A stretch of DNA of 64,000 nucleotides from Paramesorhizobium leguminum. GTDB taxonomy: Bacteria; Pseudomonadota; Alphaproteobacteria; Rhizobiales; Rhizobiaceae. The position numbers and the translations under genes are program-made. The DNA lies in contig NZ_QJTF01000005.1 of assembly GCF_003217235.1 (NCBI RefSeq), positions 145,842-209,841 of the forward strand, in the 5' to 3' direction. The notes beneath the pieces were generated by a model. The model was not told the DNA's origin. It searched no databases and saw only the letters and a program-made list of their open reading frames with translations. Positions 1 to 9,440 of the stretch are shown piece by piece. Each line of letters opens with the position of its first letter. Position 1 is the first letter of the stretch.

Positions 1-2
1 TG

Positions 3-1121
3 CTACTTTCCTTGAAGAAAGCCAAGCACCGCCGAGAACGGCACATCCTTCGCGATGAAGGCCTGCCCGATACCCTGCGTCAGGATGAACGTCAGCGCGC
101 CGCGCGCTACCTTCTTGTCCTGTGCAATATAGTCCATCAGCTTTTCCGCCGGCGGAAGCGAACCGGGGATTCCCGATATCGAAACCGGCAGGCCGACGGC
201 CTTCAGATGCGCCTCAACCCGGGCGGCATCATCCGGGCTAGCAAGGTTCATATGCGCCGAGAACCGGTGCGCGAGCGCCATGCCGATGGAGACAGCCTCG
301 CCATGCACCAGACGGCTCGAATCATAGCCCGTGGCGGTTTCGAGCGCATGGCCGAATGTGTGGCCAAGATTGAGAAGCGCTCTGTCGCCGTTCTCCCGCT
401 CATCCCGCGCCACCACGGCGGCCTTTGCGCGGCAGGAAATGGCGATGGCGTCAATGCGCTCAGATCCGCCGGCAAACACTTGTTTCCAGTTCGCCTCCAG
501 CCAGGCGAAGAACTCCGGCTGGTCGATCAGCCCGTATTTCGCCACTTCGGCATAACCGGCGCGGAATTCACGCGGGCTCAGGGTGTCGAGCGCATCCGTA
601 TCGGCGAGCACCAGTTGCGGCTGGTGGAAGACGCCGACCAGATTTTTGCCATAGGCAGTATTGATGCCGGTCTTGCCGCCGACGGACGAATCGACCTGCG
701 CCAAAAGCGATGTCGGCATCTGGATAAAATTCATACCGCGCCGCACGATGCCTGCCACAAATCCGGCGAGATCGCCGATGACGCCGCCGCCAAGCGCGAT
801 CACCGCATCGCCGCGCTCCAGCCTTGCCGCTAGCACGGCGTTCGTTACTATTTCGAGCGTGGCGAACCCCTTCGACTTTTCGCCTGGGGCGACGATGACA
901 GGCGTCGCGGCGATTCCAGCCGACTTGAGGCTCTCCATCAGCGCATCGAGATAATGCCCAGCTACATTCTCGTCCGTGACGATAGCCGCGCGCGCGCCCT
1001 TGAGCCGCCGAGCGATCTCCTCGCCGGCGCGCGCGATCAGCCCCGGACCGATCAATATGTCATAGGAACGCTCGCCAAGCGAAACCGGAACGGTGGTGAA
1101 TTCGGGCGACTCTGGACTCAT
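3..1121 (-). CDS. aroB: 3-dehydroquinate synthase
   Basis: Second step of the shikimate pathway: converts DAHP to 3-dehydroquinate in the cytoplasm, using NAD and a divalent metal. The 372-residue product has the family's usual length. It carries the NAD-binding glycine-rich stretch [11 protein letters not shown] (about residues 111-121) and the metal-ligand segment [12 protein letters not shown] (about 250-261). The gene is complete; its TAG stop lies three bases from the window edge. The start ATG overlaps the aroK stop as ATGA, so aroK-aroB is a translationally coupled pair, the usual arrangement in alphaproteobacteria. Confidence 0.97.
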   Translation of the reverse strand: MSPESPEFTTVPVSLGERSYDILIGPGLIARAGEEIARRLKGARAAIVTDENVAGHYLDALMESLKSAGIAATPVIVAPGEKSKGFATLEIVTNAVLAARLERGDAVIALGGGVIGDLAGFVAGIVRRGMNFIQMPTSLLAQVDSSVGGKTGINTAYGKNLVGVFHQPQLVLADTDALDTLSPREFRAGYAEVAKYGLIDQPEFFAWLEANWKQVFAGGSERIDAIAISCRAKAAVVARDERENGDRALLNLGHTFGHALETATGYDSSRLVHGEAVSIGMALAHRFSAHMNLASPDDAARVEAHLKAVGLPVSISGIPGSLPPAEKLMDYIAQDKKVARGALTFILTQGIGQAFIAKDVPFSAVLGFLQGK

Positions 1122-1732
1122 AGCGGCGTATTTCCTGTTTCGGTCTCTTCAGCTATCCCCAGATGGCGGGACAGCGCCTCGATCACTTCCTGCGCGATGA
1201 CTTCCTTTTTCTCATCGCGGGAGATGACGGTCAGGTCGGCCGTGGCATAAATGGGATAGCGCTCGGTCATCAGTTTTTCCATGACCCCGCGCGGATTGCT
1301 GTTTTTTAGCAATGGCCGGTTCTGCCTCCGCGAGACGCGCTCCATCAGCAGATCGAGATCGGCCTTGAGCCAGACCGAGATGCCGAAAGCGGCAATTGCC
1401 TCGCGCGTCTGCGCATTCATATATGCTCCGCCGCCCGTCGCCAGCACCATCGGTCCCGCTTCCAGCATACGCTGGATCACCCGCCGTTCAAGATCGCGGA
1501 ATTCAGGCTCGCCATAAGCCTCGAAAAGTTCCGGAACGGTCATTCGCGACACGGCTTCGATTTCATCGTCGGCATCATGGAAGGGCAGTGCGAGCAGACT
1601 CGCGATTTTCTTGCCGACGGTCGATTTGCCGGCACCCATCAGTCCCACAAGCACGAGCGGGCGCGCGCCCAGCTGCTCTCTAACAGCGGCTGCCTGATTC
1701 CGGTTTGGCGCCTGATCGTCCATTGCATTCAT
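1118..1732 (-). CDS. aroK: Shikimate kinase
   Basis: Phosphorylates shikimate at the 3-OH with ATP. The P-loop [13 protein letters not shown] lies near the N-terminus. The shikimate-binding DADDEIE segment, the GGGAYM motif and the lid arginines (RRQNRPLL) follow. The frame stays open 33 codons further upstream, but I chose the ATG at 1732. It gives 204 residues, close to the roughly 200 usual for this group, and the extra N-terminal stretch is not family-like. A second in-frame ATG at 1723 is also possible. First gene of the aroK-aroB pair. Confidence 0.93.
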   Translation of the reverse strand: MNAMDDQAPNRNQAAAVREQLGARPLVLVGLMGAGKSTVGKKIASLLALPFHDADDEIEAVSRMTVPELFEAYGEPEFRDLERRVIQRMLEAGPMVLATGGGAYMNAQTREAIAAFGISVWLKADLDLLMERVSRRQNRPLLKNSNPRGVMEKLMTERYPIYATADLTVISRDEKKEVIAQEVIEALSRHLGIAEETETGNTPL

Positions 1733-1860
1733 GGTGAGCGTTTCCACATGAAAACGATCGGTTTGTAAAGAATGTCCGTCACATATGGTTAGAATAACGG
1801 CATTGTTCGCTCTTGTTCGCGCTCCTTGCATTCGTTACGCGCCCGCAGCATAAGTGAAGA

Positions 1861-2028
1861 ATGCCGACACTGACACGCCTTCTCCTGTCCCTTGCAGTCA
1901 TTGCCCTGCTTGTCTATGGCGCAATGCTGGCACTCGTCACCTTCGTTCAGCCTGCCACCAGCGAGATGACCATTCGCATTCCTTCCGAAAAGCTCGCTCC
2001 AAAGCCCGAGACCACGGGAAAGCAATGA
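1861..2028 (+). CDS. Small single-pass membrane protein of unknown function
   Basis: A 55-codon reading frame between divergent aroK and xerD. Its TGA stop overlaps the xerD ATG as ATGA, which suggests translational coupling. The product has a short basic N-terminus (MPTLTRLL), one hydrophobic helix (about residues 7-30) and a 25-residue polar tail rich in Pro, Lys and Glu. I do not recognise a characterised family; similar tiny proteins occur beside xerD in related bacteria, from memory only. The case for a gene rests on the overlap with xerD, the coherent membrane topology and codon use like its neighbours. The Shine-Dalgarno is weak (GTGAAG just upstream). Confidence 0.6.
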   Translation: MPTLTRLLLSLAVIALLVYGAMLALVTFVQPATSEMTIRIPSEKLAPKPETTGKQ

Positions 2029-2954
2029 GATCCGCGGCGGCAATCGAAAATTTCCTCGAAATGATGAGCGCGGAGCGCGGAGCGGCGGAAAACACGCTAG
2101 CCTCCTACGCCCGCGATCTGGAATCGGTCGCCGAATTCCTGGCCGCGCGAGGCGTGCGTCTGCCCGATGCCGCATCAAGCGATATCCGGGCCTATCTGGA
2201 TGAAATGGCCAGCCAAGGCTTTGCCGCGACATCGCAGGCACGGCGACTTTCCGCTCTGAGGCAATTCTTCCGCTTTCTCTTTACGGAAGGGTTCCGCCAG
2301 GACGATCCGACCGGCATTCTCGACGCGCCGAAGAAAGAGCGCCCGCTGCCCAAGATCATGAGCGAGGACGCCGTGGGCCGCCTCCTCGACCGGGCAAAGC
2401 TGGAGGCGGATGAACCGGATGCGGCCCCCGGCGCCGACACTTTACGCGCCACGCGCCTCCATGCCCTGATCGAAACGCTCTATGCCACCGGTATGCGTGT
2501 CTCGGAACTTGTAAGTCTGCCTGTCACAGTCGCCCGCTCCGACCATCGGTTCTTGCTGATACGCGGCAAGGGCGCCAAGGAACGCATGGTACCGCTGTCG
2601 ATGACGGCGCGCCAATCCATGACCCGCTATCTCGGCCTGCGCGACGCGCAACCAGGCAGCGAGGCCAATCCCTGGCTGTTTCCGGCCTTTTCGGAAAGCG
2701 GCCATCTGGCGCGGCAGGTCTTTGCCCGCGAGTTGAAGTTGCTTGCCGCCCGCGCCGGTATTTCCTCAGCCAAGGTCTCGCCGCACGTGTTGCGCCATGC
2801 CTTCGCCAGCCATCTATTGCAAAACGGGGCCGATTTGCGCGCGGTGCAGCAATTGCTCGGCCATTCCGATATTTCCACCACGCAAATCTATACCCATGTG
2901 CTGGAGGAAAGGCTGCATCAACTGGTAGCAAAGCATCATCCGCTTGCCGATTGA
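2025..2954 (+). CDS. xerD: Tyrosine recombinase XerD
   Basis: Site-specific recombinase that, with XerC, resolves chromosome dimers at dif near the terminus. The 309-residue product has the N-terminal SAM-like core-binding domain (about 5-90) and the C-terminal catalytic domain. The full catalytic set is visible: Arg158 (TGMRVSEL), Lys182 (RGKGAKER), His254 and Arg257 (SPHVLRHAF), His280 (LLGHSDIS) and nucleophile Tyr289 (QIYTHV). The frame is open further upstream, but ATG 2025 gives the family-like start [14 protein letters not shown] and the ATGA overlap with the preceding small gene. The neighbourhood (aroK side, accA side) is the core location, so this is not a phage or integron integrase. 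Confidence 0.93.
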   Translation: MRSAAAIENFLEMMSAERGAAENTLASYARDLESVAEFLAARGVRLPDAASSDIRAYLDEMASQGFAATSQARRLSALRQFFRFLFTEGFRQDDPTGILDAPKKERPLPKIMSEDAVGRLLDRAKLEADEPDAAPGADTLRATRLHALIETLYATGMRVSELVSLPVTVARSDHRFLLIRGKGAKERMVPLSMTARQSMTRYLGLRDAQPGSEANPWLFPAFSESGHLARQVFARELKLLAARAGISSAKVSPHVLRHAFASHLLQNGADLRAVQQLLGHSDISTTQIYTHVLEERLHQLVAKHHPLAD

Positions 2955-3167
2955 GCCCACTACCGCTATGAGAAACGCGGACTTGCGGGCTCCAATCTCC
3001 TTTTGACTGCCGATTGCAGCATGGCAAGCCCATATATAGAAGCAAATCCAGGAGAAGTGGGAAGCGTTTTTCCGTCCGGATTTGCGAAGAACAAGGGATG
3101 TCGAGGAACAATCCTCATAAGACCCGAACACATTTGGACTTTAGTCGCGTACAAATAGTCAGGCCAT

Positions 3168-4121
3168 ATGCACAATTACCTCGATTTCGAAAAACCCGTC
3201 GCCGACCTCGAAGGTCAGATCCTCGAGCTGAAGAAGCTTTCGCAGGAAAGCGGCAGTGTCGAGATGGGCGATGAGATCGCCCGCCTTGAAAAGCGCTCCG
3301 CCGACGCGTTGCGGGATCTTTATCGCAAGCTGACGCCATGGCAGAAGGCGCAGATCGCCCGCCATTCGGATCGTCCGCACTGCCTTGATTATGTGCGCAG
3401 CCTCTTCACCGAATTCACCCCGCTCGCCGGCGACCGCAAATTCGCCGAGGACGAGGCCATCCAGGCCGGCTTTGCCCGTTTCAGGGGCGAAGCGGTTGCG
3501 CTTATCGGCCTGGAAAAAGGCGCCGACACCAAATCCCGTTTGAAGCATAATTTCGGCTCGGCCCGGCCGGAAGGCTACCGCAAGGCCGTCCGCATCATGG
3601 AGATGGCCGATCGTTTCGGCCTGCCGGTGGTAACGCTGGTCGATACGGCGGGAGCTTATCCCGGCGTCAGCGCGGAAGAGCGCGGACAGGCGGAGGCGAT
3701 TGCCCGCTCGACCGCCGCCTGCCTCAATCTGCGCGTTCCGATGGTTTCGGTCGTCATCGGCGAAGGCGGTTCCGGCGGCGCCATCGCGATTGCCGCCGCC
3801 AACCGCGTCTATATGCTCGAACATTCGATCTATTCGGTGATTTCGCCGGAAGGCGCAGCCTCGATTCTGTGGCATGATTCCACACGAGCCAGGGACGCCG
3901 CCACGTCGATGCGGATAACGGCACAGGATCTTTTGGAAATGAAGATCATCGACGGCATCATTCCCGAACCGATGGGCGGCGCTCATCGCGGCAAGGAAGC
4001 TGCGATGAACGCCACCGGCGATACAATCGCCGCCGCGCTCAAATCCATGTCCGGAGTGGACGGCGAAACGCTTAAAAAGGAACGGCGCGCGAAATATCTC
4101 GCCATCGGACGGAATATTTAA
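3168..4121 (+). CDS. accA: Acetyl-CoA carboxylase carboxyltransferase subunit alpha
   Basis: Alpha half of the carboxyltransferase that transfers CO2 from biotin-BCCP to acetyl-CoA, the first committed step of fatty-acid synthesis; it works with AccD. The 317-residue product has the family's length and start (MHNYLDFEKPVADLEGQI). It shows the crotonase-fold segments, including the oxyanion glycines in GEGGSGGAIAIA (about 198-209) and the VISPEGAASILW stretch. It stands alone between xerD and a lipoprotein gene, which is usual for this order. No clear terminator follows. Confidence 0.97.
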   Translation: MHNYLDFEKPVADLEGQILELKKLSQESGSVEMGDEIARLEKRSADALRDLYRKLTPWQKAQIARHSDRPHCLDYVRSLFTEFTPLAGDRKFAEDEAIQAGFARFRGEAVALIGLEKGADTKSRLKHNFGSARPEGYRKAVRIMEMADRFGLPVVTLVDTAGAYPGVSAEERGQAEAIARSTAACLNLRVPMVSVVIGEGGSGGAIAIAAANRVYMLEHSIYSVISPEGAASILWHDSTRARDAATSMRITAQDLLEMKIIDGIIPEPMGGAHRGKEAAMNATGDTIAAALKSMSGVDGETLKKERRAKYLAIGRNI

Positions 4122-4309
4122 AGCGCGACGCCGAATTCCATCCCCTTCGCCATAAATCCGCCGCGCAAGGTGCGTTGACAGATTGTCCCCGCCGATGACA
4201 TCACTGTGATCGGAGGTTTGCCTCGGTAAGGATTCGTCAACGGTACCGAAAGGTTTTGCTGTTAAAGCATTCTTAGGGGGCAGAGGACCGCTTGAGGGGC
4301 GAGAGGGAC

Positions 4310-5620
4310 ATGAAGTTTAAGAGCGTATTGTTTGCTTCCGAGGGCATACTTGCCCTTTTTATGGCATCCGCCTTGCTGGCCGGGTGCCAGGGTAAATCGC
4401 TTGAGGATATCTCGCCCAAGGCAGAAAAACAGCTGCCGCAAAAGATCGTGATGAAGATGAAGGCGAAGGGGATGACCACCACCTCGCCGATCCTGATCCG
4501 CATCTTCAAGGAAGAGGGCCAGCTTGAAGTCTGGAAGCGCAAGGATAACGGGCGCTACGACATCATAACCTCCTATGACATCTGCAAATGGTCTGGCAAG
4601 CTCGGCCCCAAATATATCGAAGGCGACCGTCAGGCGCCCGAGGGTTTCTACACCGTCCGCCCGGCACAGATGAACCCGAAATCGAGCTATTATCTCGCCT
4701 TCAATATCGGCTTTCCCAATGCCTATGACCGCGTCAACGGTCGCACCGGCCAGCATCTGATGGTGCATGGCGCCTGTTCATCGTCAGGCTGCTATTCCAT
4801 GAGCGACGAGCAGGTAGCAGAGATTTACGCCTTCGCACGCGATGCGTTTCGCGGCGGTCAGGCAGGATTCCAGATTCAGGCCTTTCCCTTCCGCATGACG
4901 GCAGCGAACATGGCGCGCTACCGCAACGACCTGAACTATCCCTTCTGGAAGATGCTGAAGGAAGGTCACGACCATTTCGAGGTCAACAAGGTTCCGCCCA
5001 AGGTGGATGTCTGCGAAAAACGCTATGAATTCAACAACACCGCGATAGGGCCGGAAGGCATCGAGCCTGACGCGGCCTGCCCGCCCGTGGGCCAGCCCGA
5101 TGCCGCGCGCGTCTCATATATGAGCTATCAGAAGACCTTCGAAACCGCGTTTTCGGCGGCTGAGAGCAGCTCAAGCAAGAAATCGCCCGCGCCGACGATC
5201 GCCGGGTTGGAAGAGGCAAAGCTCGTCTCCGCCTGGAGCGCGGCGCGCGCCCGCGGCGTGAAGGTTTCTCGCGAGCCGCCTTCCCTGTCCCCCGCCTCCG
5301 CCGAAAAGCCGAACGCTCCGGGTATTGCCGCGCCAACCATGCTCGCCAAGACGGCGCCCGCCGCACAAGCGCCAACAATCGCGACGGTTGCATCAACGCC
5401 GCAGGTGCCTGCTGCGCCGCAGCCATCGGCCATACCCGCTACGCAGACCGCTGCCGCTACGCCTGTACCACAGCCCAATCCAGCTTCGCGAACGGTAACT
5501 ATCACCTCCCTCGAAGGCCTCCCAACCGGGACAACGGCAACCGTCTCCGCATCGGGCGCGGTGCAATCCGCCGAAGCGGCACCAGAGAAGAAATCCTGGT
5601 GGAAAGTGCTTGGCCGCTAG
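4310..5620 (+). CDS. L,D-transpeptidase-family (YafK-like) lipoprotein
   Basis: Likely periplasmic murein-modifying enzyme of the YkuD/YafK class. The start at ATG 4310 is preceded by GAGAGGGA; the frame is open a few codons further up, without a better site. Residues 1-26 form a lipoprotein signal peptide ending in lipobox LLAGC (Cys26). The YkuD core follows, with the catalytic motif HGACSSSGCYSM (His153, Cys161). From about residue 280 the protein is a long Ala/Pro/Thr/Ser-rich tail, probably an unstructured wall-spanning or linker segment. YafK/DpaA-type members can cleave the Lpp-peptidoglycan link or form L,D-crosslinks; sequence alone does not say which. 436 residues, long for the family because of the tail. 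Confidence 0.8.
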   Translation: MKFKSVLFASEGILALFMASALLAGCQGKSLEDISPKAEKQLPQKIVMKMKAKGMTTTSPILIRIFKEEGQLEVWKRKDNGRYDIITSYDICKWSGKLGPKYIEGDRQAPEGFYTVRPAQMNPKSSYYLAFNIGFPNAYDRVNGRTGQHLMVHGACSSSGCYSMSDEQVAEIYAFARDAFRGGQAGFQIQAFPFRMTAANMARYRNDLNYPFWKMLKEGHDHFEVNKVPPKVDVCEKRYEFNNTAIGPEGIEPDAACPPVGQPDAARVSYMSYQKTFETAFSAAESSSSKKSPAPTIAGLEEAKLVSAWSAARARGVKVSREPPSLSPASAEKPNAPGIAAPTMLAKTAPAAQAPTIATVASTPQVPAAPQPSAIPATQTAAATPVPQPNPASRTVTITSLEGLPTGTTATVSASGAVQSAEAAPEKKSWWKVLGR

Positions 5621-5640
5621 CGACCGGCAGGACGGCACCC

Positions 5641-5883
5641 GTGGCTGAAAAAGATGATTCCGTCGAGATTTATGATCTCCGAGGCCTGAACTGCCCTCTG
5701 CCGGTGCTGAAAACGAAACGGAAATTGCGCGCGATGCCACCCCATGCCCTTTTGCGGGTCGAAACCAGCGACCCGTTGGCGGCAATCGATATTCCGCATT
5801 TCTGTGCCGAAAATGGCCACACGCTGATCGCGATCGAAGCTCTCGATAGAGGGCATCATTTCCTCATCCGCAAGGCGGGTTAA
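5641..5883 (+). CDS. TusA/SirA-family sulfurtransferase-like protein
   Basis: Small sulfur-carrier-type protein (80 residues) of the SirA/YedF/TusA family. The motif is clear: YDLRGLNCPLPVLKTKRKL, in which the Cys of CPxP is the sulfur-accepting residue in TusA. I chose GTG 5641, which has AGGA eight bases upstream and gives the usual N-terminus (M)AEKDDSVEIYDLRG. The frame is also open from 5599, overlapping the preceding lipoprotein gene, but that would add an atypical leader. Role is inferred from family: tRNA thiolation relay or other sulfur trafficking. Short distance to the lipoprotein gene suggests co-transcription. Confidence 0.85.
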   Translation: MAEKDDSVEIYDLRGLNCPLPVLKTKRKLRAMPPHALLRVETSDPLAAIDIPHFCAENGHTLIAIEALDRGHHFLIRKAG

Positions 5884-6112
5884 ATACCTCACTTTTTCGT
5901 GATGCGCCCGCAGTGCCATCGTGCCTGGATGAGCGTTTGCGACAGCAACGATGCCCGCGAACGCTAAGCGGATCGGCAATATCGTTTACTAATTGAGCTT
6001 CAGCAAATTTAGTTTCTGCACATACAATGCAACGCAGTGTTGCAGTTTGGTGACAGACATTTGACCCGGCCGGCGCTATCGGGGGCCATCCAATTCAATT
6101 CGGGGATATGAA

Positions 6113-6838
6113 ATGAAAATCGCACTTTTGGCTTCCACGGCATTGTTCTTCGCAACCTCGGCAATGGCTGCTGATGCCATCGTCTCTGAGCCGACGCCGC
6201 CAGCCGCTGCTGCCGACACCTTCTCCTGGACCGGCGGTTACATCGGTCTCAATGCCGGTTATGCCGGCGGCGAGTTCAAGCATCCGTTCTCTTTGAGCAT
6301 CGAAGACGAAACTTTCTCCGACTCGGTTGATTTCGATGCCGATGGCTTTGTCGGCGGCGTTCAGGCCGGTTACAACTACCAGCTCAGCAATGGCATTGTG
6401 CTCGGCGCGGAAGCTGATTTTCAGGGTTCGACCGTCAAGGGCGACATCTCCGGTGATCTCGACGGACTCACCGCCAAGGGTGAAACCGAAGTCGAATGGT
6501 TCGGCACCGTGCGCGCCCGCCTGGGTTATGCCGCCACCGAACGCCTCCTCGTCTACGGAACCGGCGGTCTCGCCTATGGCAAGGTCAAGTCCTCCTACAG
6601 CGTCACCGATGGCGTTGACACTGTTGGCGAGTCCAGCTCCAAGACCAAGGCTGGCTGGACTGTTGGCGCCGGCGCTGAGTACGCCATTGACAACCACTGG
6701 ACGGTCAAGGGCGAATATCTCTACACCGACCTCGGCAAGCGCGACCTGATCGACGTCTCGGCTGGCGGATCCAGCTTCAACCTTGAAAACGACGTCCAGT
6801 TCCACACCGTCCGCGTCGGCCTGAACTACAAGTTCTAG
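6113..6838 (+). CDS. omp31: Outer-membrane beta-barrel porin, Omp31/Omp25 family
   Basis: 241-residue outer-membrane protein. A signal peptide MKIALLASTALFFATSAMA is followed by a mature N-terminus ADAIVSEP. The barrel starts with FSWTGGYIGLNAGYAGGEF, a strong Omp31 signature, and ends with an outer-membrane C-terminal Phe (GLNYKF). Omp31 of Brucella is a porin and haemin-binding immunodominant protein; related Omp25/Omp22 proteins are controlled by BvrR/BvrS, whose genes are also in this window. A ribosome site GGGGAT precedes the ATG. The 229 bases upstream hold no other gene and should contain the promoter. An independent transcription unit, ended by the hairpins just downstream. Confidence 0.92.
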   Translation: MKIALLASTALFFATSAMAADAIVSEPTPPAAAADTFSWTGGYIGLNAGYAGGEFKHPFSLSIEDETFSDSVDFDADGFVGGVQAGYNYQLSNGIVLGAEADFQGSTVKGDISGDLDGLTAKGETEVEWFGTVRARLGYAATERLLVYGTGGLAYGKVKSSYSVTDGVDTVGESSSKTKAGWTVGAGAEYAIDNHWTVKGEYLYTDLGKRDLIDVSAGGSSFNLENDVQFHTVRVGLNYKF

Positions 6839-6858
6839 AACTACACGTTCCAAACTTG

Positions 6859-6897
6859 GCATGGCCCCGAAAAGTCGTAGATTTTTCGGGGCCATGC
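6859..6897. repeat. GC-richer variant of the intergenic palindrome family, after omp31
   Basis: Perfect 15-bp inverted repeat (GCATGGCCCCGAAAA and its complement) with a 9-base loop. It matches the recurrent palindrome of this window except that ATGATCCC in the left arm has become ATGGCCCC, with the matching change in the right arm. It lies 20 bases after the omp31 stop and could protect the mRNA 3' end or help termination. Confidence 0.75.
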
Positions 6898-6928
6898 GCT
6901 AAGACAAAGACTATACCGGGAACGAACG

Positions 6929-6969
6929 AAGAGCCGCCTTTCTCCAGTCAGGCGGCTCTTTTCTTTTTA
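6929..6969 (+). terminator. Rho-independent terminator of omp31
   Basis: 11-bp perfect GC-rich stem (AAGAGCCGCCT / AGGCGGCTCTT) with a 10-base loop, followed at once by a T-rich tract TTCTTTTTAT. It lies about 90 bases after the omp31 stop. Confidence 0.9.
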
Positions 6970-6994
6970 TGAACTGCTGACTCTGGCGGCTGAT

Positions 6995-7096
6995 TTAGAG
7001 CGGTATGCAATTAAGTTGAATCGGGCATCCCGCTCTAAGTCTTTGTTTTAGCCGCATGATCTTATCCGAAAAGTCTGCAACTTTTCGGGATCATGC
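6995..7096. repeat. Composite intergenic repeat (RIME-like) after omp31/cobW
   Basis: Two palindromic modules side by side. Module one has ends TTAGAGCGG (6995-7003) and CCGCTCTAA (7030-7038). Module two (7054-7096) is a copy of the window's main palindrome, in the orientation where AGCC precedes GCATGATC. The two joined modules resemble rhizobial intergenic mosaic elements. It sits between the converging omp31 and cobW genes and ends one base from the cobW stop codon. Confidence 0.75.
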
Positions 7097-7097
7097 T

Positions 7098-8243
7098 CTA
7101 GCCCTTGGCGGAATAGCCGGGAATCGCCAACGGGTTGTCGGTCAGCGCCACGCGATCCGGCGTATCGACCTGAACACGCCCCAGAAACGCATCGAACAGC
7201 TGCCGGACATAGCTTTCCGGCAAATCCTTGGTGATCATCACCAGCCGCGTTTCATGCTTCCCCTCTGGCCATGCCGCAAGCCGCGCCGGCGGATGGAATA
7301 TCTGCTGGACGCCGTGGATGACCAGCGGCCGGTCAGGATCCTCGGCAATTTCAATAATGCCCTTGACTCGCAGGAGCCTTTCTCCATGCGCTGAACGCAG
7401 GAGATCGAGAAACATCTCGAAAATCGCGAACGGCACCGGCTTGTCATGCTTCAACGAAAAGGAGCGGATCGAGGCATCATGCCGGTTGACGTCATGATGG
7501 TGGTGATCATTGTCGTGCCCGTCATGATGCTCATGATGGTGATGATGGCCGTCCTGTTGATCGAAGGCTTCGGCCTTGAGCCAGCGCTGAACATCGGCAC
7601 TTTTCGTCTCTGGATTATAGAGCCCGCATTCGAACAGCGCAGCGTAATTGGCGCGCGAATCACTCGCCTCGATCACGTCCGCCGCGGGATTGAGGGAAGA
7701 GAGCCTCAGCCGCAAATTCCCAAGCCCGTCACGCGATTCGGGAAGATCCGCCTTGGTAATGACGATCCGATCAGCGACCGCCGCCTGCTTGACCGCTTCC
7801 ATATGGGCGTCGAGCGTCGCCATGCCGTTAACGGCATCGACCGTGGTGATAACGCCATCCACCCGCAAAGCCTGCATCAGAACGGGATGCCCCATCACCG
7901 CCTGCAACACAGGGGCAGGATCGGCGAGCCCCGTCGTTTCAATCACGATACGCTTTAGACGCTTGATCCGGCCTGTCTGCAGCTGATCAATCAAGCCCGC
8001 CAGCGTATCGACCAATTCGCCGCGTACAGTGCAGCACAGGCAACCATCGGATAATTCGATGATGCCCTCGCTCGATTGCTCAACCAGCAGATGATCAATG
8101 CCGACATCGCCGAATTCATTGATGATGACAGCCGTGTCGCTCAGTGCCGGGTCCTTCAGCAGCCGGTTCAAAAGCGTGGTCTTGCCGGAACCGAGAAAAC
8201 CGGTCAGCACCGAGACTGGGATGGCCTGCGCGGGAAGATTCAT
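7098..8243 (-). CDS. CobW/ZNG-type zinc-dependent GTPase (COG0523)
   Basis: Metal-chaperone GTPase of the G3E family, 381 residues. The N-terminal P-loop is GFLGSGKTTLLNRLL. The metal-binding CxCC motif follows in DGCLCCTVRGEL, with the GTP-binding ITKADL later. A His/Asp-rich loop (residues about 244-261, with many HH and HD pairs) precedes the CobW C-terminal domain. Such loops are typical of members that handle zinc. It lies 3 bases after the D,D-carboxypeptidase stop, so the two are co-transcribed. Without a flanking Zur box or cobalamin genes, the exact client (zinc enzyme or cobalt chelatase) cannot be named; I see no cobalamin genes nearby. Confidence 0.88.
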   Translation of the reverse strand: MNLPAQAIPVSVLTGFLGSGKTTLLNRLLKDPALSDTAVIINEFGDVGIDHLLVEQSSEGIIELSDGCLCCTVRGELVDTLAGLIDQLQTGRIKRLKRIVIETTGLADPAPVLQAVMGHPVLMQALRVDGVITTVDAVNGMATLDAHMEAVKQAAVADRIVITKADLPESRDGLGNLRLRLSSLNPAADVIEASDSRANYAALFECGLYNPETKSADVQRWLKAEAFDQQDGHHHHHEHHDGHDNDHHHHDVNRHDASIRSFSLKHDKPVPFAIFEMFLDLLRSAHGERLLRVKGIIEIAEDPDRPLVIHGVQQIFHPPARLAAWPEGKHETRLVMITKDLPESYVRQLFDAFLGRVQVDTPDRVALTDNPLAIPGYSAKG

Positions 8244-8246
8244 TGA

Positions 8247-9440
8247 TCAACCGCCTTGATTGGTGACGGCCTGTGCCGCGCGGGGAACAAGGCTCGGCCT
8301 GGGCTGTGGCACCGGAACCTGCGAAATGTTGATGACGCCGGGCTTGGGCGCCTGCGCCGCGCCGATAAGACCGACTTGCACCGCCTTGGGCTCTCCCGCC
8401 ATGGCATGGATATAGGGCGAATTGAGTTTCAACTTGCCCTCGACATCCCGGCCATCCCAGCGGTCGGCAAGCGCCTGTTGGCTGCAGAGCGCCGCGCGCA
8501 TATCCGTCACCTGCGCCAGATGCGCCCCGTATGGACGAAGCGTCGCCAATGTCTCCGCGCCGGCGCCGGTCGATTGGAACCCTTGGGTGAGAAGCTGCGC
8601 CGCCTTTACCGCGCGTGACTCCTGGCTCGGTTCGCCAAGAACCACCGCAAGGATCGTGCGGCGGTTGCGAGTGGCGGTGGCGGCCAGATTGAAGCCCGAT
8701 GCGCAGACGAACCCTGTCTTCATGCCGTCCGATCCGTCGAACCGGCCAAGCAGAATATTGTAGTTCGCCGTAATCTTCTTGCCTTGTCCGGGATCGATCG
8801 CTTCGGTCGAGAAATAATGCGCATATTGTGGAAATTCGCGCCGAATCTGCGTCGCCAGAACTGCAAGGTCGCGCGCCGTCGAATAATTATTGGGGTCTTG
8901 CAGCCCGTTCGGATTGGCGAAATGCGTGCCGAACATGCCAAGGCGCTGCGCTTCCGCATTCATCCGCTTGACGAAGCCCGCCTCCGTGCCGCCAATCGCC
9001 TCGCCGACCGCCACAGCCACGTCATTGGCCGATTTGACCAGCATGATGGTGAGAGCCGTATCGAGCGTCATCACCGAGCCCGGCTTATAACCCATCTTGC
9101 TCGGCGGCTCCTTGGAAGCGTTGACCGTCATGCGCACGGGTGAATTGAGCGTCACCTGCCCGCTCGCCAGCGCCCGGAAGGTAACATAGGCCGTCATCAG
9201 TTTCGTCAGCGATGCGGGATACCAGCGCGCAAAGGCGTTCTCCTGCGAAAGAACCTGGCCAGTGCCGACATCCACTACAATCGAGGGAATGGCAACAGCG
9301 GGCCGGGCAGGCGAATGCTGAGCGGGCGCGGGCGCAGGCTGGGCAAACGCGGACGAACCCCCGGTTGCCGCAAGGGCGATGGCCATTGTCCAGATTGCCA
9401 GAACTCTCGATATGTCACGCGCGCCGTCGAGTTTGAGCAT
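8247..9440 (-). CDS. D-alanyl-D-alanine carboxypeptidase (DacA/DacC type)
   Basis: Periplasmic penicillin-binding protein of the S11 family that trims the terminal D-Ala from stem peptides. The three active-site motifs are present: SxxK in YPASLTKLM, SxN in VKSANDVAV, and KTG in DGMKTGFVC. A signal peptide lies in the first ~33 residues (ending GGSSAFA). I chose ATG 9440, giving 397 residues; the frame runs 38 codons further but that leader is not family-like. The C-terminal part after the catalytic domain is Ala/Pro-rich and lacks an obvious DacA beta-domain match. Likely first gene of a two-gene operon with the CobW GTPase. Confidence 0.88.
   Translation of the reverse strand: MLKLDGARDISRVLAIWTMAIALAATGGSSAFAQPAPAPAQHSPARPAVAIPSIVVDVGTGQVLSQENAFARWYPASLTKLMTAYVTFRALASGQVTLNSPVRMTVNASKEPPSKMGYKPGSVMTLDTALTIMLVKSANDVAVAVGEAIGGTEAGFVKRMNAEAQRLGMFGTHFANPNGLQDPNNYSTARDLAVLATQIRREFPQYAHYFSTEAIDPGQGKKITANYNILLGRFDGSDGMKTGFVCASGFNLAATATRNRRTILAVVLGEPSQESRAVKAAQLLTQGFQSTGAGAETLATLRPYGAHLAQVTDMRAALCSQQALADRWDGRDVEGKLKLNSPYIHAMAGEPKAVQVGLIGAAQAPKPGVINISQVPVPQPRPSLVPRAAQAVTNQGG

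Noticed and set aside
12..833. Plus-strand frame opposite aroB
   Set aside because: Antisense shadow of a well-supported gene.
2953..2992. Terminator-like pair GAGCCCAC / GCGGGCTC after xerD
   Set aside because: 24-base loop and weak T run; pairing is imperfect.
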